From contig NZ_CP009227.1 of NCBI RefSeq assembly GCF_000775995.1, positions 62,001 through 126,000 of the forward strand: a DNA stretch of 64,000 nt. The letters run 5' to 3'. Under the pieces are notes generated by a model that saw only the letters and a program-made list of their open reading frames with translations, searched no databases and was not told where the DNA came from. This DNA comes from Treponema sp. OMZ 838. GTDB taxonomy: Bacteria > Spirochaetota > Spirochaetia > Treponematales > Treponemataceae. A program made the translations under genes and the position numbers. Positions 10,442-20,100 of this stretch are shown in pieces; position 1 is the stretch's first letter; the number at the start of each line of letters is the position of its first letter.

Positions 10442-11194
10442 ATGCGGCACAAATTATTGATACTATCACTGGCTTTAAGCCTGCTTACTGCTCCGCTTAT
10501 CTGCGCGCAAAATAAAGACGCTGCAAAGAAAAATGATAAGAACAGCGAATCCGACGGTATGATTACCGTCGAACAGGCATACCTCAATTCAATTGAAGGC
10601 GTTATGATTAAAGAAATGGTTGCCGCTGAAGGGCGCGATTCAAAACGGGTTGCCTTACAGTATATCGAAGAGGCATTGAATGAAGGCCGCCAATCGGAAG
10701 AAATTCAGGTAGCGTTAAGTACGTTAGCAACCGAAGGGCTTTCAACCGTTGTGAGAGAAGACGGCAGGGTAGTAAACAATTATCCGGAAATAAGACGCCG
10801 TGCATGTGAGCTGCTCGGACAAATGGGTACCGACAAGGCAAAGGATTCATTGATTACGGTTATGTACACCGATAATGAACCCTCCGTTATCACAGCAGCG
10901 GTAAAATCGCTCGGCGAAATCGGTAAAAATGACAATGATGAAGTATTCAATATGATTAACTGGATTGCCCGCAAATTCGATACGGTTAATCCGACAAGTT
11001 CGCTCGCGCTTGAAATCCTGAATACCTTCGAAAAGATGTCCGGCTCAATTATAAACAAAAAGGAAATGTTTGAGACGGTAATGCGTATTGCAAATAACTA
11101 TAACTATGTAACTCCGGTAAGAACCAGAGCCTACGAAGTAATGCGCACCATTTCAAGTTCCAACTCCAATACGGATCAAAAAAAGAATAAGTAA
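10442..11194 (+). CDS. Secreted HEAT-repeat-like protein
   Basis: A 250-residue protein with a typical signal peptide (MRHKLLILSLALSLLTA to ICAQ) and a Lys/Asn-rich linker. The remainder is alpha-helical repeats of HEAT type, for example RRRACELLGQMGTDKAKDSL and VITAAVKSLGEIGKND. Such repeats usually mediate protein contacts; a periplasmic scaffold role is plausible but unproven. The start is well supported by a strong AAGGAAGG site and by the signal peptide. It is transcribed alone: a promoter and dyad lie upstream and a strong terminator downstream. Confidence 0.85.
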   Translation: MRHKLLILSLALSLLTAPLICAQNKDAAKKNDKNSESDGMITVEQAYLNSIEGVMIKEMVAAEGRDSKRVALQYIEEALNEGRQSEEIQVALSTLATEGLSTVVREDGRVVNNYPEIRRRACELLGQMGTDKAKDSLITVMYTDNEPSVITAAVKSLGEIGKNDNDEVFNMINWIARKFDTVNPTSSLALEILNTFEKMSGSIINKKEMFETVMRIANNYNYVTPVRTRAYEVMRTISSSNSNTDQKKNK

Positions 11195-11294
11195 TTTCTA
11201 TTGGTCTATTGATTCAGCCGGATGAGTGAATACCCCGTGCTTTACGCCGAACAAAGGGGATTGAATCCGGCTGTAATCGCCGGTAACTTGCTAT

Positions 11295-11331
11295 AAAAAA
11301 AGCGTTGTAAATACTTTACAACGCTTTTTTT
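11295..11331 (+). terminator. Rho-independent terminator after the HEAT-like gene
   Basis: A perfect 10-bp stem (GCGTTGTAAA 11302-11311 with TTTACAACGC 11315-11324), a 3-base loop, an A-run before and seven Ts after. The symmetry means it could work on either strand. Confidence 0.9.
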
Positions 11332-11353
11332 ATGAAAATCTTTCAGAACATCG

Positions 11354-11390
11354 GGGCATCTCGAAAAACTTTGGTTTTTAGAGATATCCT
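11354..11390. repeat. Interspersed palindrome, family P, copy 2
   Basis: ATCTCGAAAAAC (11358-11369) pairs with GTTTTTAGAGAT (11374-11385) with one mismatch; the outer edges are GGGGC and ATCCT. It lies 10 bases past the VOC gene stop, between two convergent genes and only about 25 bases from the HEAT-gene terminator. Confidence 0.75.
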
Positions 11391-11395
11391 TCTGT

Positions 11396-11761
11396 TTATT
11401 TAGCTTCAATAAAATCTATTTCGATTCCATTGGGATCGACTGCTGTTAATATCTTTTTACCATCCTTTACCGTTCGCGGCTCCATGATAATCCGGACATC
11501 TTTAGAGCGGAGGTATTTTTCCGTCTCACCAATCTGATTCACAGTGAATGTCAACGAAATAGAGTTTTCCTTTTTTACCTTTGAACGATCGTTATGGATC
11601 AGTTCCAAACGGCCATTCGATTTAGGATCATACAAAAAGGCAATCTGCTTACCCGGTGCAGCAGACATCATAGACTCGAAGGTGAGCCCGAGCACTTTCT
11701 CATAAAACTGCAATGATTTTTCCATGTTGTCGGTTCTAATAACCACACTATTCATCTGCAT
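11396..11761 (-). CDS. VOC-family (glyoxalase/bleomycin resistance-like) protein
   Basis: A 121-residue single-module member of the vicinal-oxygen-chelate superfamily. It opens with VVIRTDNMEKSLQFYEKVLG, has the central FLYDPKSNGRLELIHN strand pair, and closes with TAVDPNGIEIDFIEA. Members bind a metal and act as isomerases, dioxygenases or binding proteins; the substrate cannot be read here. A glyoxalase I activity is possible, but the module also fits fosmidomycin- or bleomycin-type binding proteins. An AAGGAG ribosome site stands six bases before the ATG. Confidence 0.85.
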   Translation of the reverse strand: MQMNSVVIRTDNMEKSLQFYEKVLGLTFESMMSAAPGKQIAFLYDPKSNGRLELIHNDRSKVKKENSISLTFTVNQIGETEKYLRSKDVRIIMEPRTVKDGKKILTAVDPNGIEIDFIEAK

Positions 11762-11869
11762 CTTTTACTCCTTGGCAAATAGCAGTATTCCTGCATCTGC
11801 AATACCTATAGTATACCCGACAATGGGCAATTTTGCAAAAGAAAGATATTTATCTATGAGGATAGTTTA

Positions 11870-11906
11870 GGGGATATCCCAAAATCTTATTTTTGGGATA
11901 CCCTTT
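11870..11906. repeat. Interspersed palindrome, family P, copy 3 (compensatory variant)
   Basis: ATCCCAAAA pairs with TTTTGGGAT inside GGGATATCCC...GGGATACCC. The CTCTAAAA/TTTTAGAG core of the other copies is replaced on both arms, so the stem is kept. The flanking GGGAT and ATACCCTTT edges match copy 5. It lies between the VOC gene and the EEP gene. Confidence 0.65.
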
Positions 11907-11929
11907 AATACCCCGTCCTCTCTACGGCA

Positions 11930-13033
11930 TTAGGGATTCAAGACGACACGCAGCTTTACCGGATTATGGTCGGCATAGCGGAAGGATTCGTCGAGTGTCT
12001 CGACCGACACAACAGAGATATTCGGAGAAACGATAAAGCCGTCAATAACGTAGTACGGCCACTTGTTACGGATATTTTCGTCGGTAAGCGCAGGCGTATA
12101 CGGTGCATTGTTAAGACGGCATGAAGGAACCCTGTCATCGACGGCAAACTGCCACCCCTCCGGCAATGAACCTCCGCTGATTGCGCCCGGCCTCCAAAAC
12201 TCATCGTAAAGAGGATAACGAGCCTGTGTGCCCGGGAAGGTTTGGTTAAAATCACCGCCCGCGATGACGTAGTTACCTGCCTCATATTCGGCACGGATAA
12301 AATCGATAAGCGCATTGGTTTGAGCAATTTTGCCTTCTCCGTCATCGTACGCTTCCAGATGCAATACCGCGGTTACCAACTCCCTACCCGATTCGAGCGG
12401 GAAACGGGTTATCAGCATACAGCGTTTTAAATTAACCGTTCTGACCGGCCACTTGAACGGCACCGGCAACGCAAAACGATAGGTGTTCGTAAAGGGATAC
12501 CGCGTAAACAGGCCGACTCCGCTCGCTACCTTCCCGATTGGAGGAAGAGGATACGGAACATACGAGACCTTAAAATTATAGGTATAGGTAAGCGCTGTAC
12601 CGAGCGAGTCAGCAAGTGCCGCCGTTTGATCGATATAATAAGAACGCTTTGAGGACTTATCCATTTCTTGAATAAAATAAAAATCAGAAGGATATCGTTT
12701 CAGCGTCTCGATAACTCCGGCAAGGTTTTCTTCCACCTCTTTTTTGCCCGAAGGGCGTACCATAGTACCGCCATCCATAAAGAAATCCTGTCCAGCACCA
12801 AGTCCGCAATAGCCGATATTCCAACTGACAATATCGATCGGTTTTCCAAACGCAACGGTTTCTTTCGTAAGGGCAGCTTCTCCTATGACTTCAGCAGGCT
12901 CTTGAGCGTCAGGGCGATACTCAGTTATTGTAATAAACAGTAATAAAATTATGAACAATAGGGCAGCAACACCTACAATTCCGCCGATCACCTTTAATGC
13001 CAAAAGACTCATTCGTACCCAAAACATTTTCAT
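11930..13033 (-). CDS. Membrane-anchored endonuclease/exonuclease/phosphatase-family protein
   Basis: A 367-residue protein with one N-terminal transmembrane helix (residues about 8-35), placing the catalytic domain outside the cytoplasm. The EEP fold motifs are visible: VSWNIGYCG near the start, FIQEMD for the metal-binding Glu, AGGDFNQT for the Asp/Asn pair, and YADHNPVKLRV for the terminal Asp-His. Relatives hydrolyse nucleic acids, inositol phosphates or sphingomyelin, and which applies is unknown. Its promoter is overlapped by a Fur-like inverted repeat, which suggests metal-dependent expression. The ATG follows an AAGGACGG site. Confidence 0.88.
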   Translation of the reverse strand: MKMFWVRMSLLALKVIGGIVGVAALLFIILLLFITITEYRPDAQEPAEVIGEAALTKETVAFGKPIDIVSWNIGYCGLGAGQDFFMDGGTMVRPSGKKEVEENLAGVIETLKRYPSDFYFIQEMDKSSKRSYYIDQTAALADSLGTALTYTYNFKVSYVPYPLPPIGKVASGVGLFTRYPFTNTYRFALPVPFKWPVRTVNLKRCMLITRFPLESGRELVTAVLHLEAYDDGEGKIAQTNALIDFIRAEYEAGNYVIAGGDFNQTFPGTQARYPLYDEFWRPGAISGGSLPEGWQFAVDDRVPSCRLNNAPYTPALTDENIRNKWPYYVIDGFIVSPNISVVSVETLDESFRYADHNPVKLRVVLNP

Positions 13034-13109
13034 ATAGACCGTCCTTTACATGAAGCTGCCGATTTTTACCGACATCGATTAACCGGCGAACTTCTCTTTT
13101 TTTCTTAAC

Positions 13110-13142
13110 AATGATTATCAACTTTGATATTCATTCTGTCAA
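13110..13142 (-). promoter_or_regulatory. Promoter overlapped by a Fur-like dyad (EEP gene)
   Basis: On the minus strand TTGACA (13137-13142), a 17-base spacer and GATAAT (13114-13119) form a near-consensus promoter. The dyad AATGATTATCA (13110-13120) / TGATATTCATT (13125-13135) has 11-base arms with one mismatch and covers the spacer and -10 box. The sequence and placement resemble Fur-family boxes. The predicted leader is about 70 bases. Confidence 0.65.
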
Positions 13143-13271
13143 CATTGTTTTATCGGGGTAAATGCATCAGGCCGTTTTTTTAGTAACCCCGCGGAAAATA
13201 TTTTTAATGCAGTTATCCTGATACAAGATGGGATTCCTTGCCGGTTATACGATGCATCCGTTCAATTGCTA

Positions 13272-14168
13272 CTACCCCATCAGCATAATCGAAAGAGGCG
13301 AGCCTTGATTTGGAATAACCGAAACGGTAGATTCCCGACGCACCATAATACAGTCCTCAGCCTTTACCTGCAAGGATGGAGCTCCGGCAGTTTCAAGTAT
13401 GCCGTTTTCCGCAATTTCAAGCGTACCGCTTCCGGCGATGATAAAGAGGCTGCACCATCCCGTTTTTGCAGCAGGGGTATCAAATGCCGAAAACGAAAGA
13501 GTCCCCGCAACGGGAAAATCTTTTTTTTCAAGCCTAAAATACGGACACACCGATTTCCCGCTAAAAGGATGTTCCGGTGTCAGCGCCGACTCAGGTAAGT
13601 ACCGCAATACATCAAGCCCTTTTTGTACATGCACCTCACGGGGACGCCCCCAGTCATAGAGCCGGTAGGTTATATCGCTTGACTGCTGCACCTCTAAAAG
13701 CCGCAAGCCGCCTTGTATCGCATGGACGGTTCCGGCAGGGATAAAGATAAAATCTCCCTTCGAGACGGGAACGGAGCGGAGACAGTGCTCAATCGTATTA
13801 TCCCGAATGGCCGTTTCCAGCTCGCTGCGGCGGTAATCCTTCTGCAATCCGTAAATAATCTTTGCATCGGGTACTGCATCGAACACATACCAACATTCGG
13901 TTTTACCGGCGCTGTGTTCATGGAGGCGCGCATAGTCATCGTCGGGATGTACCTGCACCGAAAGCGTTTCGTTCGCCTGAATAATCTTAATCAAAAGCGG
14001 ATACGAAGCGCCGACGATAGCGTCAAGCGGTGTTCCGCCTATCTGCGGCGTTGTATCATCTACAATAGACTGCCCCGCCGGATGAACGGAAACAATCCAC
14101 CGCTCATATCCCCAAACCTTTTCGGAAACAAAAGGCTGTGTTTTAAACATCGTTATATTCTGCTGCAT
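13272..14168 (-). CDS. manA: Mannose-6-phosphate isomerase, class I
   Basis: A 298-residue zinc enzyme interconverting mannose-6-phosphate and fructose-6-phosphate. Motifs seen are the opener FVSEKVWGYERW, LLIKIIQANETLSVQVHPDDDYA with the metal-binding His, KTECWYVFDA, the central FIFIPAGTVHAIQGG cupin strand, and ITYRLYDWGRP. The length matches the short bacterial class I form. The ATG follows a GAGAGG site with six bases between. It appears to be a single-gene unit; a degenerate family P palindrome lies 30-70 bases upstream of the start. Confidence 0.95.
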   Translation of the reverse strand: MQQNITMFKTQPFVSEKVWGYERWIVSVHPAGQSIVDDTTPQIGGTPLDAIVGASYPLLIKIIQANETLSVQVHPDDDYARLHEHSAGKTECWYVFDAVPDAKIIYGLQKDYRRSELETAIRDNTIEHCLRSVPVSKGDFIFIPAGTVHAIQGGLRLLEVQQSSDITYRLYDWGRPREVHVQKGLDVLRYLPESALTPEHPFSGKSVCPYFRLEKKDFPVAGTLSFSAFDTPAAKTGWCSLFIIAGSGTLEIAENGILETAGAPSLQVKAEDCIMVRRESTVSVIPNQGSPLSIMLMG

Positions 14169-14198
14169 ATCATACCTCTCAACTGCATATCATACAGA

Positions 14199-14241
14199 GG
14201 CACCTCTAAAAAACTATATCTGAATTTTTACAGATGACACC
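14199..14241. repeat. Interspersed palindrome, family P, copy 4 (degenerate)
   Basis: CACCTCTAAAAA and TTTTTACAGATG form a stem interrupted by one extra C in the right arm, with GGCA and CACC at the edges. It sits between priA and manA, ending at the priA stop. Confidence 0.5.
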
Positions 14242-14242
14242 A

Positions 14243-16240
14243 TCACAATAAACTGACAGGATCGACATCCGTTTCGATATACACACCCACAGCTGCTTTG
14301 TATTCGGTGATAAACCGGTAGACGGCTTTTTGCATCGGTGCGAGCGTTTCGGCGCGCAACAGCAGCTGCATCCGGTGATTGCCCGCTACAAGTGAAAGCA
14401 TACAGTCGGACGGGCCAAGTATTTCTATGCCTTCCGCAGCATCCGGCGGAAACAGCTGCGGTAAAAGCTCCCGTGCGCCGAAAGCGGCTTCTTCCGCTTT
14501 GTGTTGATCTTTACTACGGAACACCAGCCGGATAAGACGGGCAAAGGGCGGAAATTCCAACGCCTGCCGCTGCTGCAGCTCCTGCGTATAAAAACCTTCC
14601 ACATCGTTGTGCTGCGCACAGACAATTGCAGGATGATAGGGATTATAGGTTTGAATGATAACCTCCCCATCCGGAACATACCGCCCTGCCCTGCCCGCTA
14701 CCTGCATGATGAGCGAAAAAGTGCGCTCGGCAGCTCTAAAATCGGGCATCTGCAAGCCGGTATCGGCAAGCGCAATTCCAACCAGCCGCACGCCGGGAAA
14801 GTTTAAGCCTTTGGCAATCATCTGCGTACCGAGTAAAATATCGATAGTGCCGTCCCGAAAGTTATTTAAGATGTGAACCGCCTGCTTGTTTTTTTGCAGA
14901 ACGTCGGTATCGATACGCTGAACGGTACAGTCGGGGAAGGTTTTCCGCACCTGTTCTTCAATATATTCCGTGCCGATGCTCGTATAGCCCGCCTCGATGG
15001 AGCCGCATTCGGGGCAGGCACTCGGCGGCTTTGCCGTCCATCCGCAGTAGTGGCACTTCATCAGCCCCTCGCTTTTATGAAAAGTGAGCGGCACCGAACA
15101 GTTTTTACACAAGAGCTCGTGTCCGCAGTTCTTACACTTAAAGAAATGAGAAAAGCCTCGGCGGTTCAAAAAGAGAATGGTCTGTTCCCCCTGGGTTTTG
15201 GTGCGGCGCATTTCATCGATCAGCGCAGTGCTTAACGCTCCGGCCGTATGCAACAGCGATTCGATGCGGATATGGGGCAGCGCCCCGCCGGAAAGCCGCT
15301 CGCTCAGCCGCAGAGTACGGATTGCGCCGGTTTTCATCAAATGCCATGCCTCTACCGACGGCGTTGCCGAACCCATCACCAGCGGACAACCGTGTTTTTT
15401 GCAGAGGTACATCGCAACCTGCCGCGCGTGGTAGCGGGGCGCAAAACCCGACTTATACGAACCGTCGTGTTCCTCGTCGATGATGATGAGTCCCAAATCA
15501 CGGACGGGGGCAAATATGGCGCTGCGTACTCCGACGACAATCCGCGCCTCGCCCCGCGCAATACGCCGCCATTCCGCAAGCCGCTTGCTGCCGGTTAGTC
15601 CCGAATGGAGCACCGCGCAGCGGTCGCCGAAACGCTTTTTGACGGTTTCCGCAACCTGATGGCTCAGCGTAATTTCGGGCACAAGGTAGATAACCGATTT
15701 TCCGGCAGCAAGCACACGAGAAGCGGCCTGTAAAAAGACTTCGGTTTTACCGGAACCGGTAATGCCGTACACATAGAAGAACTCGCCGCCGGTGCAGTCG
15801 GAAATTGCTTCTACGGCGAAGCGTTGTTCTTCCGAAAGCGTAAGTGCCGAGGCGGAAAAATCGGTTCCGGCGAATTCGATCCCGTCGGTATTCAGCTCCC
15901 CCGCTTCACGTTTGCCGGAGGGCAGCATTGCGGAAAGCGCAATCCCCTCGGCGCAGATATAAAAGCGGGACATCCAACGGGCGAGCGCCGCCTGCTCATC
16001 GGTGAAAAGCGGTTCCGCATCGATGATGCGGTCGATCGGCTTTATGTCGGCTTCCGCAAAGGGGCAGCTCTTGGGCAGCGTTTCATATTCCGCAACAATA
16101 AAACCGACGAGCTTGCGCGAGCCGAATCGAACCGCCGCCCGCCTGCCAGCCAAGGATTGTTGCCCGTCCGCAGCGGCATTCCGGTAAAAAAATGATTGAT
16201 ATAAAGGAAGCTTAAAGACAAGCTCAAGCCACTGCGCCAT
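14243..16240 (-). CDS. priA: Primosomal replication protein N' (helicase)
   Basis: A 665-residue 3'-5' superfamily 2 helicase that reloads the replisome at stalled forks. The N-terminal DNA-binding part is followed by Walker A YGITGSGKTEVFL near residue 155, the DEEH box in LIIIDEEHDGSYKS, the MGSATPS motif, and the zinc-binding insertion with eight cysteines (CKNC, CKNC, CHYC and CPEC pairs). Later helicase motifs LLGTQMIAKG and MQVAGRAGR are intact. It follows the uracil-DNA glycosylase gene with a 3-base gap, so the two repair/restart genes likely form an operon. Confidence 0.97.
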   Translation of the reverse strand: MAQWLELVFKLPLYQSFFYRNAAADGQQSLAGRRAAVRFGSRKLVGFIVAEYETLPKSCPFAEADIKPIDRIIDAEPLFTDEQAALARWMSRFYICAEGIALSAMLPSGKREAGELNTDGIEFAGTDFSASALTLSEEQRFAVEAISDCTGGEFFYVYGITGSGKTEVFLQAASRVLAAGKSVIYLVPEITLSHQVAETVKKRFGDRCAVLHSGLTGSKRLAEWRRIARGEARIVVGVRSAIFAPVRDLGLIIIDEEHDGSYKSGFAPRYHARQVAMYLCKKHGCPLVMGSATPSVEAWHLMKTGAIRTLRLSERLSGGALPHIRIESLLHTAGALSTALIDEMRRTKTQGEQTILFLNRRGFSHFFKCKNCGHELLCKNCSVPLTFHKSEGLMKCHYCGWTAKPPSACPECGSIEAGYTSIGTEYIEEQVRKTFPDCTVQRIDTDVLQKNKQAVHILNNFRDGTIDILLGTQMIAKGLNFPGVRLVGIALADTGLQMPDFRAAERTFSLIMQVAGRAGRYVPDGEVIIQTYNPYHPAIVCAQHNDVEGFYTQELQQRQALEFPPFARLIRLVFRSKDQHKAEEAAFGARELLPQLFPPDAAEGIEILGPSDCMLSLVAGNHRMQLLLRAETLAPMQKAVYRFITEYKAAVGVYIETDVDPVSLL

Positions 16241-16243
16241 AGA

Positions 16244-17083
16244 TTAGCCTTGTACGTGAAGCTCGTGCAGACGGGCGCGGAACCGCTTGAGGTCTTCCCA
16301 TGCGGGGCGTTTGAGGCTTTCGTCCCGAAGCAGCGCGCTCGGATGATAGGTCGGCATCAGCGGTATCCCCTGATAGTCGAAAAAACGCCCCCGCAGCTTT
16401 CCGATACCGTCGGAGGTTTGCAGCAAATGCTGCGCGGCAATGCGCCCCATCACCAGAATCATCTTAGGGCGGAGCAGCCGTATTTGCGCATCCAAAAAGG
16501 CGGCGCAGCAGCTCCGTTCTTCCGGCGCAGGGTCGCGGTTTTGAGGCGGACGGCATTTAACCACATTGGTGATATAGCAATTGGTCTTGCGCGAAAGCTG
16601 AATAGCTTCCAGCATCTTGTCGAGAAGCTGCCCCGCCCTACCGACAAAGGGTCTGCCCTGCCGGTCTTCGTCCGCGCCCGGCCCCTCGCCGATTACCATC
16701 ACCTCAACGGAGTTGGTCAAGCGGGACAGCTCTTCGGGGCCTTCTCCCGCCACCGGATGAGTACGGGTTTGCCCCAACACACAGGCGGAGCACTGTGCAA
16801 CCGCAGCGTAAATTTCCTGCATCGACCGAAACAGCGTTCCGCCGCTCCCTGCCGAAACCGCAGCAGAAGTGCCGGTTACAGTGCCTACAATCTCCGCAGA
16901 ACCGGTTTCAACAGAAACTGCATTCACCGCAGCGCTCGTTGTCGCAACAAGAGCCGTTGAATCTCCGGCAAATGCAAACGATTCGGGATACGGTGCATCG
17001 CTGCGGTACCCTTCGATATATTCCGATGCGGTTCTAAAAAACCGATATAATACTTCACACGCTTCCGTTTCCATACTCACCAT
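16244..17083 (-). CDS. Family 4 uracil-DNA glycosylase (Fe-S)
   Basis: Removes uracil from DNA. The catalytic domain shows the family 4 signatures: CSACVLGQTRTHPV (first two cluster cysteines), VIGEGPGADEDRQGRPFVG, the NVVKCRPPQNRDP segment with the third cysteine, and HPSALLR. The Fe-S cluster is inferred from these cysteines. The N-terminal 90 residues contain a low-complexity Ala/Val/Ser/Thr stretch (residues about 40-85) that is not part of the fold. The start is uncertain: ATG 17083, ATG 17074 and GTG 17101 are all in frame. I favour 17083 because a promoter lies just upstream. Confidence 0.9.
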   Translation of the reverse strand: MVSMETEACEVLYRFFRTASEYIEGYRSDAPYPESFAFAGDSTALVATTSAAVNAVSVETGSAEIVGTVTGTSAAVSAGSGGTLFRSMQEIYAAVAQCSACVLGQTRTHPVAGEGPEELSRLTNSVEVMVIGEGPGADEDRQGRPFVGRAGQLLDKMLEAIQLSRKTNCYITNVVKCRPPQNRDPAPEERSCCAAFLDAQIRLLRPKMILVMGRIAAQHLLQTSDGIGKLRGRFFDYQGIPLMPTYHPSALLRDESLKRPAWEDLKRFRARLHELHVQG

Positions 17084-17092
17084 GGCCACCGC

Positions 17093-17122
17093 ATTATACA
17101 CGGAATTGCAAGAAAATGCAAA
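17093..17122 (-). promoter_or_regulatory. Promoter for udg-priA with almost no leader
   Basis: On the minus strand TTTGCA (17117-17122), 18-base spacer and a perfect TATAAT (17093-17098). The -10 box ends 9 bases before ATG 17083, leaving only about three untranslated bases. Confidence 0.5.
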
Positions 17123-17146
17123 GAAGCAATTTACGAGGCGGTTGCA

Positions 17147-20100
17147 TCACGGTTTCTTCAAAGTCCCATCATTATTATTTATTGACCATATTTCCGTGCC
17201 TTTCGGCGTTACCGTAAATTTAGCACACTCCGTAGAAGACGCTTGGAGAACTTTTACCCCGTTCTCATATTTTTTGGGCGTAATACGTGCAACGGTTCCT
17301 GTTTCAGTTAAAGTTCCTTCTATTGTGATAAACTTTCCCTCTTCTAGGAAAACATCATTCTTTCCAGCTGTTGTTTCAGTTGAAGGAGTAATACGGGTAC
17401 TGCCGGCAATAGTAAATGTCCCTTGCTCTAAATACACACCACCGCCGCTATTTGCAGAGTTTCCTTCAATACGAGCATTTTTGACTGTTACCGTATTCTG
17501 CGTATAAATATGCATACCACCGCCGGTCTCTTTTGCCGTACAGTTGGAAATAACGACCGGATTGCTAGCAGCCCCTTCTAAAGTCAGCTTTGTCTTTAGT
17601 TCTGTATAAATACCACCGCCCTTTCCTCCTTCGACGTCTGCCTTACAACCTGTGATAGTTCCTCCGGTCATCGTAAAGGTGCTCGTACCGGCAAGAGAAA
17701 CTCCTCCGCCGTATTTTGCAGAACAATTTTTAATTTCTCCCGAATTCATTGTAAATGTTCCTGCTTTAAGATAAACGCCACCGCCCTTATTAGCATTGGC
17801 TCTGTTACCGGAGATAATACCTCCATTCAACGTAAGCGTTCCTTTTTCAACATAAATTCCGCCACCGGCCTCGCTGTTATGGTTGCCAGCAGTGTTGTCG
17901 ATGGCACTATTATCGGCGATAGTAGTACCGTTGGGTATCTTAAGCTCTCCGTCTGCAAGATAGATACCGCCACCTTGGGTCAGCGCCTTATTATTTTTTA
18001 CCTTTACAGATTGCATTGTTACTACCACATTTTTAAGGTAGATACCTCCTCCCTTTTTTGCCGTATTACCGTCTTCCTGATTATCCCCGCCGATCGTAAA
18101 TCCGTCTAAGGTAAGACTACCGCCTTCGCTATAGATTGCACCGCCTTGACGATTTGCACCTGAACCTAATACCTTATTCTTTATAAAAGAACCTCCCGTT
18201 ATCGTAAGAGTGCTACCTCTATTATAAATTCCTCCTCCGTTAGCAGCACTGCATTCTTGAATATTCACATTCTCCAACGTACAGTTCGCTTGACTAAGAC
18301 GTATACCGCCTCCATCGTGTTGTGCTTCACAATTTTTAATTTCCGTATTTTTTATACTCACCGTTCCCGTCGGTTCCTGAATATACATACCGCCGGAAGA
18401 AGCGGAACCTGTTCCCTTACACTTTGCAATTGTACAGCGGGTAAGCGTTAGATTCCGTCCTTTCTCAAAATAAATACCGGCTGCCTGATCTTGGGTCTCG
18501 CAATCCTTAATCGTTACCTTCGTCATCATAAGGGAACCATTCTCCGCAACAGAGACGGCATATTGTTTAGCATTGCTGAGCGTTACGTTTTCAAGTATTA
18601 ATGACTTACCGCTCGTAACCTTAAAAATACTTTTAACCTTTGAAGCATAAGTAGGAACAGTTCCCGTACAATCTGCGTTCAGAGTATACGTATCGCCGCC
18701 TTTTGACTTTATGGTGATATTCTTATTTATCGTTATTGTAGATTCAGAGCTGTTCCCTTTATACGTAATATCCTGTGTTACTTCGATAACGGTGCCGTCG
18801 GAAGCACTTTGCACTTTAGTCCGTAAGTCTTCCCAACTAGTTGCCTCTATTGCCGGACTCTGACCGCCAACTGCCTCAAGCTCGCCGGAAGCGTTTATCT
18901 TCCATTTTTTAGAAGGCATACCGGCTTGGTCGGTTACCGTAAACTTTGAATGTTGCGTATTAACAGCAGCACCATCGAGAACCTTAACCGCAGTGCTGCC
19001 TGTCGGATAGCTTTCCGGTGTAATACGAGCGATAGGAGTAGTTCCGGTTAAAGTGCCGGTTACCGTGATAAGCTTTCCACCCTTTAGATACACATCGTTC
19101 TTACCGGCGGTCTGTTCATATTCTCCGGTTGAAGGGGTAATACGAGTACTACCGGATATGCTGAAAGTACCGTCTTTAACATACACGGCGCCACCTGCAT
19201 CCGCAGTACATTCAACGACAAGTACATTGTCCATCGTACACGAACCGTTTTCTATATACACGCTGCCGCCATTTTTATCACCTTGTTCATGTTGGGTATT
19301 GCCCCCCGTAAGCGTTATGTTTTGAAGCGTAAGGGTTTTACCGTCTTTTACACGGAAAATACGGCTGAACGATCCGGCATCCAGTTTTTCGGAAGTCTTA
19401 TTTGTACCTTGAATGGTAATATTCTTATTTATGACAATTTCACCGTTGTTACCGGCGGCGGAGGAAGCTGCTATTATATTTTTTACCATGATAACAGCGC
19501 CGTCATCGGCAGCGGCAACCCGCTCGCATAATTCTTTCCATGCATGGGTCTCCGTATTGCCGTCTATTATACCTTGCTTTTTCTTAAACTTCACCTTTAC
19601 GTTTTTATTGCCGGTTACATTGGAAAGAGTATAACTCGTATTTGTATGGCCGGGGACTTCATTGCCATCAAGCATCCATTTTTCTACTTCCCAACCACCA
19701 CTCGGCGTTGCGGTAAAGGTTACGCTTCCGTCGTACTCGACCGAAATGCTACTGTTCGTTGTTATCGGACTGCCTGAATTGGCTTGAATCGTGCCACCTA
19801 CACCACCGTCTACACTGTAGACTACGTTGTAGGTTCGGCGCTTTACCGTAAACATTATAGTCTGTTTTACAGTATCGTCTTGAGCTGTTACCGTGATGGT
19901 AAAACTTTTTCCGGTACCTATGGGGATATTGTTGTCTGCTGGACTAACAGTCGCGATTGCTCCATCACTACCGGCACCAAAGGTAAAGTCCGTTACTGTT
20001 GCCGTGCCGGAATCTACCGTGTATTCGGTAGTAAAAGGCGCAGTTTTAGCTTCTCCGTTAAGCTTAAAGCTCTGTAAGGCTGCAACATTGTTTTTTGCGC

